The notes under the pieces: model-generated | What the model saw: only the letters and a program-made list of their open reading frames with translations | The model's database searches: none | What the model was told of the DNA's origin: nothing | Assembly (NCBI GenBank): GCA_963761615.1 | Contig: CAVXGU010000001.1 | Coordinates: 297,465 to 361,464 of the forward strand | DNA length: 64,000 nt | DNA from: CAVXGU01 sp963761615 | GTDB taxonomy: Bacteria > Acidobacteriota > Vicinamibacteria > Vicinamibacterales > CAVVIG01 | Reading direction: 5' to 3' | Made by a program: the position numbers and the translations under genes | In this document: positions 17,426 to 24,751 of the stretch, piece by piece | Layout: each line of letters begins with the position of its first letter | How positions within the stretch are numbered: position 1 is the stretch's first letter

Positions 17426-17610
17426 CCAACAAATCCTCGGTCGAGTGTAATGGATTGGTCCGTCGCGCCGGTCATTCCTTCAAAGGACCCCTGGGGAGCC
17501 CCTGGCGCTGGCTGACAAACGGTGACAACCGGCAGGCTCCGTTCCGTCGATACCGCTCTCGCAGGCGATCGAGTTCAGGTGCGGCCCATCGGTCGGGAGC
17601 ACCGCCATGG

Positions 17611-17632
17611 GGTTACACTCTGGCTTACACAC
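17611..17632 (+). repeat. GTTACACT/TTACAC motif, copy 1
   Basis: GGTTACACTCTGGCTTACAC is the first of five related motifs, each with two near-identical TTACAC or TGACAC half-units spaced 12 bp apart. Four of the five lie 76-85 bp upstream of a tRNA-Ser 5' fragment or of the intact gene. The motif could be a set of arm-type recombinase sites or the relic of a coding end (VTLxVTHG in one frame). Confidence 0.5.
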
Positions 17633-17693
17633 GGCGCCGGTCAGGATGGGCGACTCGACGAACCCTGCGAATTCGGGGCCTGATTGTCGACGC

Positions 17694-17837
17694 GGAGGGA
17701 TGGCCGAGTGGTCGATCGATTGGCGCCGCGCTCCACGCGGCGCGAGCCATCTATTTCCGCCTGTCTCCACACGCAAGACTCTGGATTCGAGGTGAAGCTG
17801 CTGGGTCGTCTCACCGGGAAGACGGCCGGGAACGCCG
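17694..17837 (+). repeat. tRNA-Ser 5' fragment plus hairpin element, copy A
   Basis: The first 23 bases (GGAGGGATGGCCGAGTGGTC and three more) are identical to the 5' end of the intact tRNA-Ser at 24662, including acceptor strand and D arm. Homology then stops and a 121-bp segment begins that is shared, with about 90% identity by eye, with copy C at 22166-22310. That segment starts with a hairpin: TGGC-GCCGCG, loop CTCCA, CGCGGC-gcga-GCCA. In copy C the inner stem is CGCGCC/GGCGCG, so the pairing is kept although the bases differ. Confidence 0.75.
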
Positions 17838-17876
17838 ACCGCCGGCAACCGGGACGTGAGAAATGCGAGGAGGCTC

Positions 17877-18611
17877 ATGAGATATCTCGGCAGAATGGCC
17901 GCGCACGTCGCGACGGCGCTCGCGGTTCTGGTCTGTACGCAGGCGTGCCACCGGCGCAGTCCCACCAGTCCTTCGACCGTGACGGGGATCACGATCGACG
18001 TTCCCGGATTCGTTCTCATCGGCGCCTCGGTGCCAGTCACCGACAGCGCCTCATTCTCGGATGGCACCACCACCGCGAGCGGCATTTCCCTGACTGTCGA
18101 CAATTCCGCCGTTGCGACTCTGACGGGCGCCGGCGAGCTGACTGGAATCCATGCCGGCCAGGTCACCGTGACGGCGACCCTCGAGGGACACAGCACCACC
18201 AAGACCGTTCGCATCGTCCCGGACTATCGTGGAAACTGGACTGGTGACCTGGTGCTCTCGGACTGTCGGGCAACGGGCAGCCTCACCTGCGACGAGGCGA
18301 GCATCGGCGGGGCGGTGACGCTCACCGTCCTCCAGAACGCCACCCAGACCAACGACGCCGTCACCGGCACCGTCAACCTCGGCGACGTCACGGTCTCGGC
18401 GACCGGCACGATTGCGGTGGACGGGACCTTGACGATGACCGGATCGCAGGCGACTGCCGATCCCCACACCACCGGATCTCTCGCGAACTGGCGGACGTCG
18501 TTGACGGACGCAGGTCTGATGGCCGGCACCTTCGACCTCGTCCTGTCTCAGACAGAACCCGCCGGCACGGTCACGCTGACCTTTGCCATATCGGGCCTGA
18601 CACGCAGTTGA
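17877..18611 (+). CDS. Secreted Ig-like (BIG2) domain protein, possible lipoprotein
   Basis: A 244-residue protein. A GAGGAGG ribosome-binding site lies just upstream of the ATG at 17877. The N-terminal hydrophobic segment ends near TQAC (Cys24), a weak lipobox. Residues about 40-115 form a bacterial Ig-like type 2 domain (ITIDVPGFVLIGASVPVT, GISLTVDNSAVATLTGAGELTGIHAGQVTVTATLEG). The C-terminal half is Thr/Ala/Gly-rich beta sequence with two cysteines (SDCRATGSLTC), reminiscent of secreted acidobacterial proteins. It lies inside the tRNA-associated island as cargo after hairpin copy A. Confidence 0.7.
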   Translation: MRYLGRMAAHVATALAVLVCTQACHRRSPTSPSTVTGITIDVPGFVLIGASVPVTDSASFSDGTTTASGISLTVDNSAVATLTGAGELTGIHAGQVTVTATLEGHSTTKTVRIVPDYRGNWTGDLVLSDCRATGSLTCDEASIGGAVTLTVLQNATQTNDAVTGTVNLGDVTVSATGTIAVDGTLTMTGSQATADPHTTGSLANWRTSLTDAGLMAGTFDLVLSQTEPAGTVTLTFAISGLTRS

Positions 18612-18874
18612 TCGGCCAGTCGGGCGAACTCCGCGCCGCTCGTCACGCGGCGCCCGACAGCGGCACGCGATGCGGCGAACGCGCCGCCCAGGCCTTTGGT
18701 GTGAACGACATCCAGAGACGCTGCACACGGCACACGAGCCAGAATCCAACGGCGGCGGCCGCCGCCGTCGGACTCCGGTCCGTCAGGAGGCCACGACGAC
18801 CTGAGGCTCGTCCCCTCGTCGATCTGTCAGAGTTTGGTCCGGCGGAATTGTCAGATCTTCAACCGACGTTGACA
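18612..18874. other. No gene seen
   Basis: I see no convincing reading frame, RNA or repeat between the Ig-like protein and the start of the duplicated block. Short frames on both strands have no start with a ribosome-binding site and no recognisable motif. A GGCGGCGGCCGCCGCCG run near 18753 is palindromic low-complexity sequence. Confidence 0.5.
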
Positions 18875-18935
18875 ATCCGGATCAGTGCCGACAGATGATC
18901 CTCACCGCGCTGTAGTCGGGGCATCCAGGATCAGT

Positions 18936-19346
18936 TCACTCAAGATGAAATGCGCCGCCGCTCCACTCTTCAGGAGCGATGTCGGCGATAGTTTCGGTGA
19001 AATCCCACTGGTGGCCACAAAAGTCCTCAGCATTGTATTGGCGTTCGCCGTAGGGTTGGTCTTTCGGCTCGGTCAGGATGATGGCTCCATTCTGCCGTGC
19101 GCGTGCGCAGTGCCCCTCGGCGTCCTCGATCCGGACCTGCACGATATGTGAGTGGTTCGGCGTGACCGTGCCTTCGGCGATGGTGAAGCAGCCGTCTCCG
19201 GCTTTCATTTGAATGCGGTGATTCGCGATGCGGAGGCGGACCGCGAAGCCGAACGCTTTTGACAGCCAATCAGCGGCTGCGCCGGGGTCGGGGTAGATGA
19301 GCACAGGGATCACGGCGCAGGGCGGTACAGAGCGGTTGAATCGCAT
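18936..19346 (-). CDS. VOC-family (glyoxalase/PhnB-like) protein, copy 1
   Basis: A 136-residue cytoplasmic protein of the vicinal-oxygen-chelate fold: VIPVLIYPDPGAAADWLSKAFGF at the start, RIANHRIQMKAGDG, SHIVQVRIEDAEGHCARARQNGA, and YGERQYNAEDFCGHQWDFTETI at the end. This order is typical of glyoxalase/bleomycin-resistance relatives of unknown substrate. It is the twin of the gene at 24007-24417, with an Ile/Val change (GAIILTEP against GAIVLTEP) the only protein difference noticed. It lies inside the recent 758-bp duplication next to a tRNA-Ser fragment. Confidence 0.85.
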   Translation of the reverse strand: MRFNRSVPPCAVIPVLIYPDPGAAADWLSKAFGFAVRLRIANHRIQMKAGDGCFTIAEGTVTPNHSHIVQVRIEDAEGHCARARQNGAIILTEPKDQPYGERQYNAEDFCGHQWDFTETIADIAPEEWSGGAFHLE

Positions 19347-19507
19347 CGCTGAACTCCAGCAAACGTCGCTTGCGGATGAGACGAACGGTCACGGGCATCA
19401 CGTCATGGTATCGCCCGTCGGCAGGCGATGTCCGGTAGGCTCCGGCCATACCCGCGCCGGTGACTTGAGTATGGTCCCCGTCCCGACGTGTGCCGTGTCG
19501 ACCCGTG

Positions 19508-19529
19508 CGTTACACTAGCGGTGACACAC
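19508..19529 (+). repeat. GTTACACT/TGACAC motif, copy 2
   Basis: CGTTACACTAGCGGTGACAC lies about 82 bp before tRNA fragment B, inside the duplicated block. The equivalent in the second block has one base difference (ACTGGCGG). Confidence 0.5.
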
Positions 19530-19590
19530 GGGCCGGAAACGACGGGGTGCCCGGAGCAAACGCGTCGAATTCCGGCGAGATTTTCGACGC

Positions 19591-19632
19591 GGAGGGATGG
19601 CCGAGTGGTCGATGGCGGTGGTCTTGAAAACC
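19591..19632 (+). pseudogene. tRNA-Ser(UGA) 5' half, copy B
   Basis: These 42 bases are identical to the first 42 bases of the intact tRNA at 24662: acceptor strand, D arm, the 5' strand of the anticodon stem, the anticodon loop CTTGAAA and ACC of its 3' strand. The sequence then changes to GATCCGGCCG with no variable arm, T arm or acceptor 3' strand. It cannot be a functional tRNA. A break just after the anticodon loop is a common crossover point for tyrosine recombinases. Confidence 0.85.
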
Positions 19633-19740
19633 GATCCGGCCGATCGTCGAAATTCGCGATTTTCCGCCTAAACTCCGCAGGGTCGCGCCAGCCGATCGCA
19701 GTGCGTCCCGTCGGGTCCTGCGCGTCCTGTTCTGACCCAT

Positions 19741-19763
19741 CGTTACACTCAGAGTTACACACG
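19741..19763 (+). repeat. GTTACACT/TTACAC motif, copy 3
   Basis: CGTTACACTCAGAGTTACAC follows tRNA fragment B by about 110 bp and is the only copy with no tRNA sequence downstream. The bases between (19633-19854) contain no gene I can support. Confidence 0.5.
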
Positions 19764-19854
19764 CGCCGCGTCAGTTCACCGAGAATCCCTCGCCACTGCG
19801 GCGCCTTGGAGGACTAATCGAAGCCATTGCTTTGATGTCCATAATTCTGGCCGG

Positions 19855-20088
19855 TTAGCAGATGTCCCTGGGTCGATCAGGAAACGATTCCCCCGCCAGA
19901 TGGAGCACGAATGGTTCGGTCAGGTGGAGCAGTGCCGCCATCCACGGGCCGATCAGCGCACCGATGAAGCCGAGGGCGGTTGACACCAGCACTCCGCCCC
20001 GCGCTCCGCCGCCGAGCGCCTTTCCGACAGCGCCGCAGATGGCGGCGATGACGACGCGAGCGATGAGCCCTGGCATTGTGACCGTCAC
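19855..20088 (-). CDS. GlsB/YeaQ-like small membrane protein, C-terminally truncated
   Basis: A 77-residue protein. LIARVVIAAICGAVGKALGG and GVLVSTALGFIGALIGPWMAALL match the first two helices of the transglycosylase-associated GlsB/YeaQ/YmgE stress-membrane family. Relatives continue after a 'xFxLHxxGxSFP' segment with a third hydrophobic helix. Here the frame ends GESFPDRPRDIC, so the last helix is missing. The break lies in the island near 19880, which fits decay at an insertion boundary. It is possibly still a two-helix protein. Confidence 0.6.
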   Translation of the reverse strand: MTVTMPGLIARVVIAAICGAVGKALGGGARGGVLVSTALGFIGALIGPWMAALLHLTEPFVLHLAGESFPDRPRDIC

Positions 20089-20156
20089 GGATGGACTCCT
20101 TCGGCCCGGGTCTCTCGGCCGGACAGCCAGAAGGGGCTGCCCGGCCGTGTCGCGAC

Positions 20157-20669
20157 CTACCTATTGAGTGGCAGCACGACTCCCGCCGAGAGCCGCTCGC
20201 CATTGAAGCCCCTCACCGAATCGAAGACACGTCGCAGGTCGAACTGGACGCGAATTCTGAAGGCCGGGCTCGACGTCCGAAGATCCACACCGGCCCCACC
20301 TTGGAGCGCGAAGTCATTGACGTCGCAGGCGCCGCAGTGATACAGGCCGAGCGCGAACTGAACATACGGCAACACGAAGTAATTGGTATTCGCGCGCACG
20401 CGTATGCCGCCCATGAGGGACGCGATCGTGCGGCCGTTGAAGTGATTGAAGCCGATCTCGCCAACTGGTCCGACAAACGGGACGTCGCGTTTCCACGTGC
20501 TGGCGAAGTCGAAATGCGCGCCCGCATTGCTGGTGACGTATGGCTCGTGGTACACGACATCGTAATTCGCGCTGAATGTCGTGAAATACGGATCGCGCGA
20601 TTGCGCGAACGCAGGATGGGCCGAGACACACAGAACGCCGAGCAGCAAGAGAATGGCTCGAGTTTTCAT
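20157..20669 (-). CDS. Secreted outer-membrane beta-barrel protein
   Basis: A 170-residue protein with a clear Sec signal (MKTRAILLLLGVLCVSAHPAFA). The mature part shows amphipathic strands (FTTFSANYDVVYHE, GAHFDFASTW, GPVGEIGFNHF, ASLMGGIRVRAN, YVQFALGLYH, RIRVQFDLRRVF, ERLSAGVVLPL), as in small 8-stranded OmpW/OmpX-like barrels. The start at 20669 is chosen over an in-frame upstream ATG because the signal peptide begins there. Function unknown. It is one of several barrel proteins in the window. Confidence 0.7.
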   Translation of the reverse strand: MKTRAILLLLGVLCVSAHPAFAQSRDPYFTTFSANYDVVYHEPYVTSNAGAHFDFASTWKRDVPFVGPVGEIGFNHFNGRTIASLMGGIRVRANTNYFVLPYVQFALGLYHCGACDVNDFALQGGAGVDLRTSSPAFRIRVQFDLRRVFDSVRGFNGERLSAGVVLPLNR

Positions 20670-21143
20670 GGCACCCTCACTAGATTGAATTGAACCGCGA
20701 TTTCCATACCGTGGCTCCTGGTGTGCGCTGGGTGAACCCCCTCGATGAGGTCCTGCAACGCAAGATTCGCGCCCCAATCGCTGCGGGGGCGTCGCGGCCA
20801 CCCTTCCACAGGCCTGCGAGGGGCACCAGATCCACAACGCATCCTGCTGAGTGATTGGGGGTTCGTGCCCTGAACGTTCGATCCACGACGGCCGAGTCAG
20901 CGAAGGCAGTCTTCGGCAATGAACGTCGTAACCCCGTCCATTGCGAGGGGCCGGACAGTGTAAGGCTTACCCTCCGCGGCTCCTGCGGCTAGCATCACCA
21001 GGAAAGGGATCTGGATACACGTCGACAGCTTCATCAACGAATCGAATGCGCAATCGGACGAGAAACCGACAGTCGGATGCCAGGCCGGTGCGCCTTGGTT
21101 GATGAGCTGGAGAGAGAGCGAACCGACAACGAGGCCGATGCCA
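20670..21143. other. No intact gene seen
   Basis: The stretch between the barrel protein and the IS3 remnant has no reading frame with a credible start or a recognisable motif on either strand. It may hold decayed insertion-sequence DNA, since it leads directly into an IS3 orfB fragment. Confidence 0.45.
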
Positions 21144-21452
21144 ATGTCCAGTCAAATCAGCGCAGGGCGAGTCCGAGCACTCTACGAGTTCATCAAAGAG
21201 CACCGTAGGCAGTACCGCGTCCGGATGATGTGCCGCGTCCTCGGCCTGGCTCCAAGCGGCTATTACGAGTGGCTTCACAAGCCGATCTCCAACCGCGCGC
21301 AAAAGGACGCTCGGCTGTTGCGCCTCATCCGGGCTTCGTTCACGGCGAGTCAGGGTATCTACGGCGCACCCAGGGTCTTTCTCGATCTGCGTGAAGCGGG
21401 CGAGACCTGCAGCAAGCACCGCGTCGCGCGATTGATGCGCCAGGCAGTCTGA
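21144..21452 (+). mobile_element. IS3-family transposase (OrfB) N-terminal fragment
   Basis: A 102-residue fragment with the OrfB N-terminal HTH_21 pattern: RALYEFIKEHRRQYRVRMMCRVLGLAPSGYYEW, RAQKDARLLRLIRASF, GIYGAPRVFLDLREAG and SKHRVARLMRQ. A full OrfB is close to 280 residues and carries the DDE catalytic domain after this point. Here a stop follows MRQAV and no DDE motif is found downstream. No OrfA or terminal inverted repeats are visible. It is an inactive remnant marking past insertion in the island. Confidence 0.8.
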
Positions 21453-21500
21453 CGACGCAACAGCAGGTACTGAGCGCCGCCTGGCGGACACGTGGTAGAG

Positions 21501-21971
21501 ATGCAGCCACTCTTCAGGCTCCTGCTTCTGGCGTGCTACGTGGGCGTAATGGTGAGCGCGGCCGTCCATGTCGCGGTCCTGACCTTCGGCATCACCCTGC
21601 CATTCGCTTTCGTGCTCGTCCTACACGTCGGGCTTATGATTCCGGGGGCGATAGCGGTTGTGAAGGTGGGTAACATCAAGAAGCGGTGGTATCCGAAGGG
21701 TCTCAGGACGGTCTTCTGGGCCGCGACACCTCCATGGCTGCGACTGCTGTCGTGGAGCACATTTGCCTACTTCGTCGTGGTCTTCATCAGATTTGCCGCG
21801 ACCAGCGGCGGCCTTCAAGTACAGAACGGTGACATGCCGCCTCAAGTTCTCACCATGTTCTCTGCGGGCTGGCTTACCGGCTATGCCGTCACCGCGAGTT
21901 ATCTCCACTTCGTCATTCATGAGGGCGAAGCCCGAGGGTCTGACGCTGGCCAAGGTGCTTCACCGAACTGA
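21501..21971 (+). CDS. Four-helix membrane protein of unknown function
   Basis: A 156-residue protein with four hydrophobic helices (LFRLLLLACYVGVMVSAAV, PFAFVLVLHVGLMIPGAIAVV, LLSWSTFAYFVVVFIRFA, MFSAGWLTGYAVTASYL). The ATG at 21501 is chosen; a GTG nine bases upstream is possible. No motif names the family. It lies directly after the IS3 remnant as island cargo. Confidence 0.6.
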   Translation: MQPLFRLLLLACYVGVMVSAAVHVAVLTFGITLPFAFVLVLHVGLMIPGAIAVVKVGNIKKRWYPKGLRTVFWAATPPWLRLLSWSTFAYFVVVFIRFAATSGGLQVQNGDMPPQVLTMFSAGWLTGYAVTASYLHFVIHEGEARGSDAGQGASPN

Positions 21972-22165
21972 GCCGGGATGCCATTAGTTTAGGCCCTGCT
22001 TTCGCCCCCGCGCGGCGTCGGCGAGCGCACCAGGACGCTCGTGGGACAGGCCAGCCCGCCGGTGTTCTGAACCATCCCGCATCTCGCGTTCGTTACACTT
22101 CCGGTTACACTGGCGGGGTCGCCTGGTCTCGTTTCGTGCGCGAATCTAGGCCTGATTTTCGACGC
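21972..22165. repeat. Spacer with GTTACACT/TTACAC motif, copy 4
   Basis: No gene is seen here. CGTTACACTTCCGGTTACAC at 22090-22109 is the fourth motif copy, about 76 bp before tRNA fragment C. The bases just before the fragment (GGCCTGATTTTCGACGC) also match copy A and the intact locus closely. Confidence 0.5.
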
Positions 22166-22310
22166 GGAGGGATGGCCGAGTGGTCGATCGATTGGCGGCG
22201 CGCCTCCATGTGGCGCGAGCCATCTATTTCCGCCTGCCTCCACACGCAAGACTCTGGATTCGCGGTGAAGCTGCTGGGGCGCCTCACCGGGAAGACGGCT
22301 GGGAACGCCG
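22166..22310 (+). repeat. tRNA-Ser 5' fragment plus hairpin element, copy C
   Basis: The first 23 bases equal the 5' end of tRNA-Ser; the remainder is the partner of the element at 17694-17837. The hairpin here is TGGC, inner stem CGCGCC, loop TCCATGT, GGCGCG, then A and GCCA. After the hairpin both copies share ATCTATTTCCGCCTG, CTCCACACGCAAGACTCTGG and a conserved stretch to GGGAACGCCG, where similarity ends. No reading frame with a start is conserved between the two copies, so it looks like a DNA or RNA element rather than a gene. Confidence 0.75.
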
Positions 22311-22436
22311 AAGGATCGTTGGGCGTCTCTAGATCTGCTTTTGACGACGTTCGTTATGGAGTAGATGCAGTTGCGGGAGTGGACACCGCTCTTGTGGTAG
22401 CCACGTCTGGGCTCTTGTGCCACTGATGGGCGCTCT

Positions 22437-22619
22437 ATGTCTCGCCTATCCAAGCGGACTCGTGTGTTTTCGTATGTCTTCCTGGGTGTCCTTGGGTGCT
22501 TCGCACTGGCGCCATTGGCGGACTATCTCAACTCATTCCTACTCAGGGTAGTCGCGATAGGAGCGATGGCAGCTGGTGTCGCCGCTGGCTTCTTGGTGGT
22601 CTGGTTTGTCCGGAACTAG
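22437..22619 (+). CDS. Small two-helix membrane protein
   Basis: A 60-residue protein with a basic head (MSRLSKRTR) and two hydrophobic helices (VFSYVFLGVLGCFALAPLA and LLRVVAIGAMAAGVAAGFL). It ends in VVWFVRN. The positive-inside head and clean helices support translation, although no strong ribosome-binding site is seen. Function unknown; it is cargo between hairpin copy C and the second duplicated block. Confidence 0.45.
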   Translation: MSRLSKRTRVFSYVFLGVLGCFALAPLADYLNSFLLRVVAIGAMAAGVAAGFLVVWFVRN

Positions 22620-22712
22620 AAATGTGGCTTCAGCAGAACCATGACTATTGTGCGGACGCGCCGTACGAGCACATACACACGATCACAGGCGGTCTGTGTT
22701 GACCTTTGCGGT

Positions 22713-23158
22713 TTAGAGTGTCGACCACAACATCGGGGCCATCAGCAGGAATCCGAGTATCCGCATCACAACTATCGCACTTCCATTGTTTTCAAACTCT
22801 CGTCCGATAGTCCAGTGAATCATCACTCTTGGCCAAATGGCTGCGACCACACCCGCGGACATAAGGGTGATGACCCGAGAACTGCCTCCGTCTCGCTCGA
22901 CGTTAGGTGTGCGATCATCCTGATAATTCCTGAAAGCGACAACGCCAGAATGAAAGTCAGTGCTGTCGCAATTAGCAGACAAAGACCCGCGAACAATGAC
23001 CGTTGACGAAATGACAGCGGGATCCTGTCCCTACGGGCCGCTATGAAGAACCAACCAGAACGACCGGTACGGAGGGTACAAATCGTCTGGACAGTCAAGA
23101 CGAGTGCGCAGACGGCCCAACCGAACGCGACAACGATCGTCACGGAAGCTTCGCGCAT
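22713..23158 (-). pseudogene. Integral membrane protein, frameshifted
   Basis: From the ATG at 23158 the minus strand encodes VTIVVAFGWAVCALVLTVQT, SGWFFIAARRDRIPLSFRQR and LFAGLCLLIATALTFILALSL, then runs into a non-hydrophobic tail. Another frame over the same DNA continues hydrophobic: LMSAGVVAAIWPRVMIHW and AIVVMRILGFLLMAPMLW, ending at 22713. The two halves fit one four-helix protein broken by a frameshift near 22870-22900. Its start codon shares the CATG at 23156-23159 with the divergent lipoprotein gene. Confidence 0.4.
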
Positions 23159-23597
23159 GACGAAGATGTATACAAAAAGGGCGCTTTTGATCACCCTATC
23201 ACTTGTGGCGGGCTGCTCTGTGCATCCTACGCCACCTGCAGGTGTCCCATCCGGCGCGAAGATGTTCTCCATCGACAAAACACACGGGTGGGTCTACTGC
23301 TGGCTCGACAAACAGAGCGATGTCGACCGCTGTCGGATCTACAACCGATTGGGCGAGCGCCTATCATCGACAGGCGATCCAAACGACACGGATGATGTGG
23401 TTGTACCGTTCGAAGGGAAGGGCCCGGCACGACCCCTCAGGCCCAACGAAATTGATACTGGCCACACGAGCTTCCAGTACGTAGCCCTCAAGGACGGGAC
23501 TATTCTTATTCGACCAAAGGATCGAGAGATCTTAACGCCGCTTATCACCGCGATGCTCAAGGCGCGACGCGAATCACAAGGATCAAGAAAGCCGTAG
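23157..23597 (+). CDS. Putative lipoprotein of unknown function
   Basis: A 146-residue protein with a lipoprotein signal (KRALLITLSLVAGC, Cys21 by lipobox VAGC). The mature part is soluble with three Trp/Cys-containing segments (MFSIDKTHGWVYCWLDKQSDVDRC) and a C-terminal IRPKDREILTPLITAMLKAR. The ATG at 23157 is chosen because the signal peptide starts there; an in-frame upstream ATG adds 38 polar residues. No known family is recognised. It lies in the island between hairpin copy C and the second duplicated block. Confidence 0.6.
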   Translation: MTKMYTKRALLITLSLVAGCSVHPTPPAGVPSGAKMFSIDKTHGWVYCWLDKQSDVDRCRIYNRLGERLSSTGDPNDTDDVVVPFEGKGPARPLRPNEIDTGHTSFQYVALKDGTILIRPKDREILTPLITAMLKARRESQGSRKP

Positions 23598-23945
23598 GGC
23601 CGGCTTGGGAATCGTTGACTGTCGACCTCGAGAGTCGTACCGAGTAGGCGCCAGTGTAGACAAGTCCAGCTTGGATCGGCGCCTCGGCGCAACGAACACG
23701 GCTGTGAGTTCTGGCCTGGCAAGCCGGTGATCAGGCCAATCCAATACCTCACGGCGTCTTCTCGCGACCTTAAGATCAACGATGGCGCTCATCCTCCTCT
23801 GGGACCGCGATAGTTTGTATAGTGCTGTAGAGCTGATGCGACTTGCCCCCGATTCGTTGCCACGGCGGCGTTGCTCGGGACGGATCGAGCCGCTGACTCG
23901 CAGCAACCTCGTATAATCGCAGCGGGCTCCCAGATTATTCGCGAC
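23598..23945. other. No gene seen
   Basis: This stretch before the second duplicated block has no start-RBS pair or conserved motif I can support. A minus-strand frame across 23583-23906 is basic and repetitive, and I do not accept it as a gene. The base composition looks more A/T-rich than the flanking chromosome. Confidence 0.45.
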
Positions 23946-24703
23946 ATCCGGATCAGTGCCGACGGATGATCCTCACCGCGCTGTAGTCGGGGCATCCAGG
24001 ATCAGTTCACTCAAGATGAAATGCACCGCCGCTCCACTCTTCAGGAGCGATGTCGGCGATAGTTTCGGTGAAATCCCACTGGTGGCCACAAAAGTCCTCA
24101 GCATTGTATTGGCGTTCGCCGTAGGGTTGGTCTTTCGGCTCGGTCAGGACGATGGCTCCATTCTGCCGTGCGCGTGCGCAGTGCCCCTCGGCGTCCTCGA
24201 TCCGGACCTGCACGATATGTGAGTGGTTCGGCGTGACCGTGCCTTCGGCGATGGTGAAGCAGCCGTCTCCGGCTTTCATTTGAATGCGGTGATTCGCGAT
24301 GCGGAGGCGGACCGCGAAGCCGAACGCTTTTGACAGCCAATCAGCAGCTGCGCCGGGGTCGGGGTAGATGAGCACAGGGATCACGGCGCAGGGCGGTACA
24401 GAGCGGTTGAATCGCATCGCTGAACTCCAGCAAACGTCGCTTGCGGATGAGACGAACGGTCACGGGCATCACGTCATGGTATCGCCCGTCGGCAGGCGAT
24501 GTCCGGTAGGCTCCGGCCATACCCGCGCCGGTGACTTGAGTATGGTCCCCGTCCCGACGTGTGCCGTGTCGACCCGTGCGTTACACTGGCGGTGACACAC
24601 GGGCGGGAAACGACGGGGTGCCCGGAGCAAACGCGTCGAATTCCGGCGAGATTTTCGACGCGGAGGGATGGCCGAGTGGTCGATGGCGGTGGTCTTGAAA
24701 ACC
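23946..24703. repeat. 758-bp duplicated block, copy 2
   Basis: This is the partner of 18875-19632 at a constant offset of 5071 bp. It carries the second VOC gene, a GTTACACT motif at about 24579-24600 and the first 42 bases of the intact tRNA-Ser. Unlike copy 1, the tRNA continues to its 3' end, so this copy is likely the ancestral chromosomal one. Confidence 0.9.
24007..24417 (-). CDS. VOC-family (glyoxalase/PhnB-like) protein, copy 2
   Basis: A 136-residue protein almost identical to that at 18936-19346; the visible coding differences are one Ile/Val change and silent sites. Same motif order: VIPVLIYPDPGAAADWL, HIVQVRIEDAEG, GHQWDFTETI. The two copies give twice the dosage if both are expressed. 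This copy lies next to the intact tRNA-Ser gene and probably represents the original locus. Confidence 0.85.
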   Translation of the reverse strand: MRFNRSVPPCAVIPVLIYPDPGAAADWLSKAFGFAVRLRIANHRIQMKAGDGCFTIAEGTVTPNHSHIVQVRIEDAEGHCARARQNGAIVLTEPKDQPYGERQYNAEDFCGHQWDFTETIADIAPEEWSGGAFHLE

Positions 24704-24751
24704 ACTGAACCCGGAAGGGTTCCGGGGGTTCGAATCCCTCTCCCTCCGCCA
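24662..24751 (+). tRNA. tRNA-Ser(UGA)
   Basis: An intact class II tRNA. The acceptor stem GGAGGGA pairs with TCCCTCC (24741-24747), followed by discriminator G and encoded CCA. The D arm is GGCCGAGTGGTCGATGGC, the anticodon stem GTGGT/ACCAC has loop CTTGAAA (anticodon TGA, 24696-24698), the long variable arm is CCCGGAAGGGTTCCGGG-like, and the T arm contains GGTTCGAATCC. It reads UCA codons and, by wobble, others. Three 5' fragments of this gene lie upstream at 17694, 19591 and 22166. Confidence 0.97.

Larger units (their letters stand above)
18875..19632. repeat. 758-bp duplicated block, copy 1 (VOC gene plus tRNA 5' half)
   Basis: This segment matches 23946-24703 at a constant offset of 5071 bp, with no net indel and about six substitutions that I can see by eye. 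It contains a complete VOC-family gene and its 3' flank, then a GTTACACT motif, then the first 42 bases of tRNA-Ser. The match ends directly after the anticodon loop (CTTGAAAACC). The near-identity shows a recent duplication. Confidence 0.9.

Noticed and set aside
21144..21452. Functional IS3 transposase
   Set aside because: Only the N-terminal HTH region is present; no DDE domain, OrfA or terminal repeats.
19508..24600. CRISPR array from repeated GTTACACT motifs
   Set aside because: Only five copies with irregular kilobase spacing; no regular spacer-repeat pattern, and no Cas gene.
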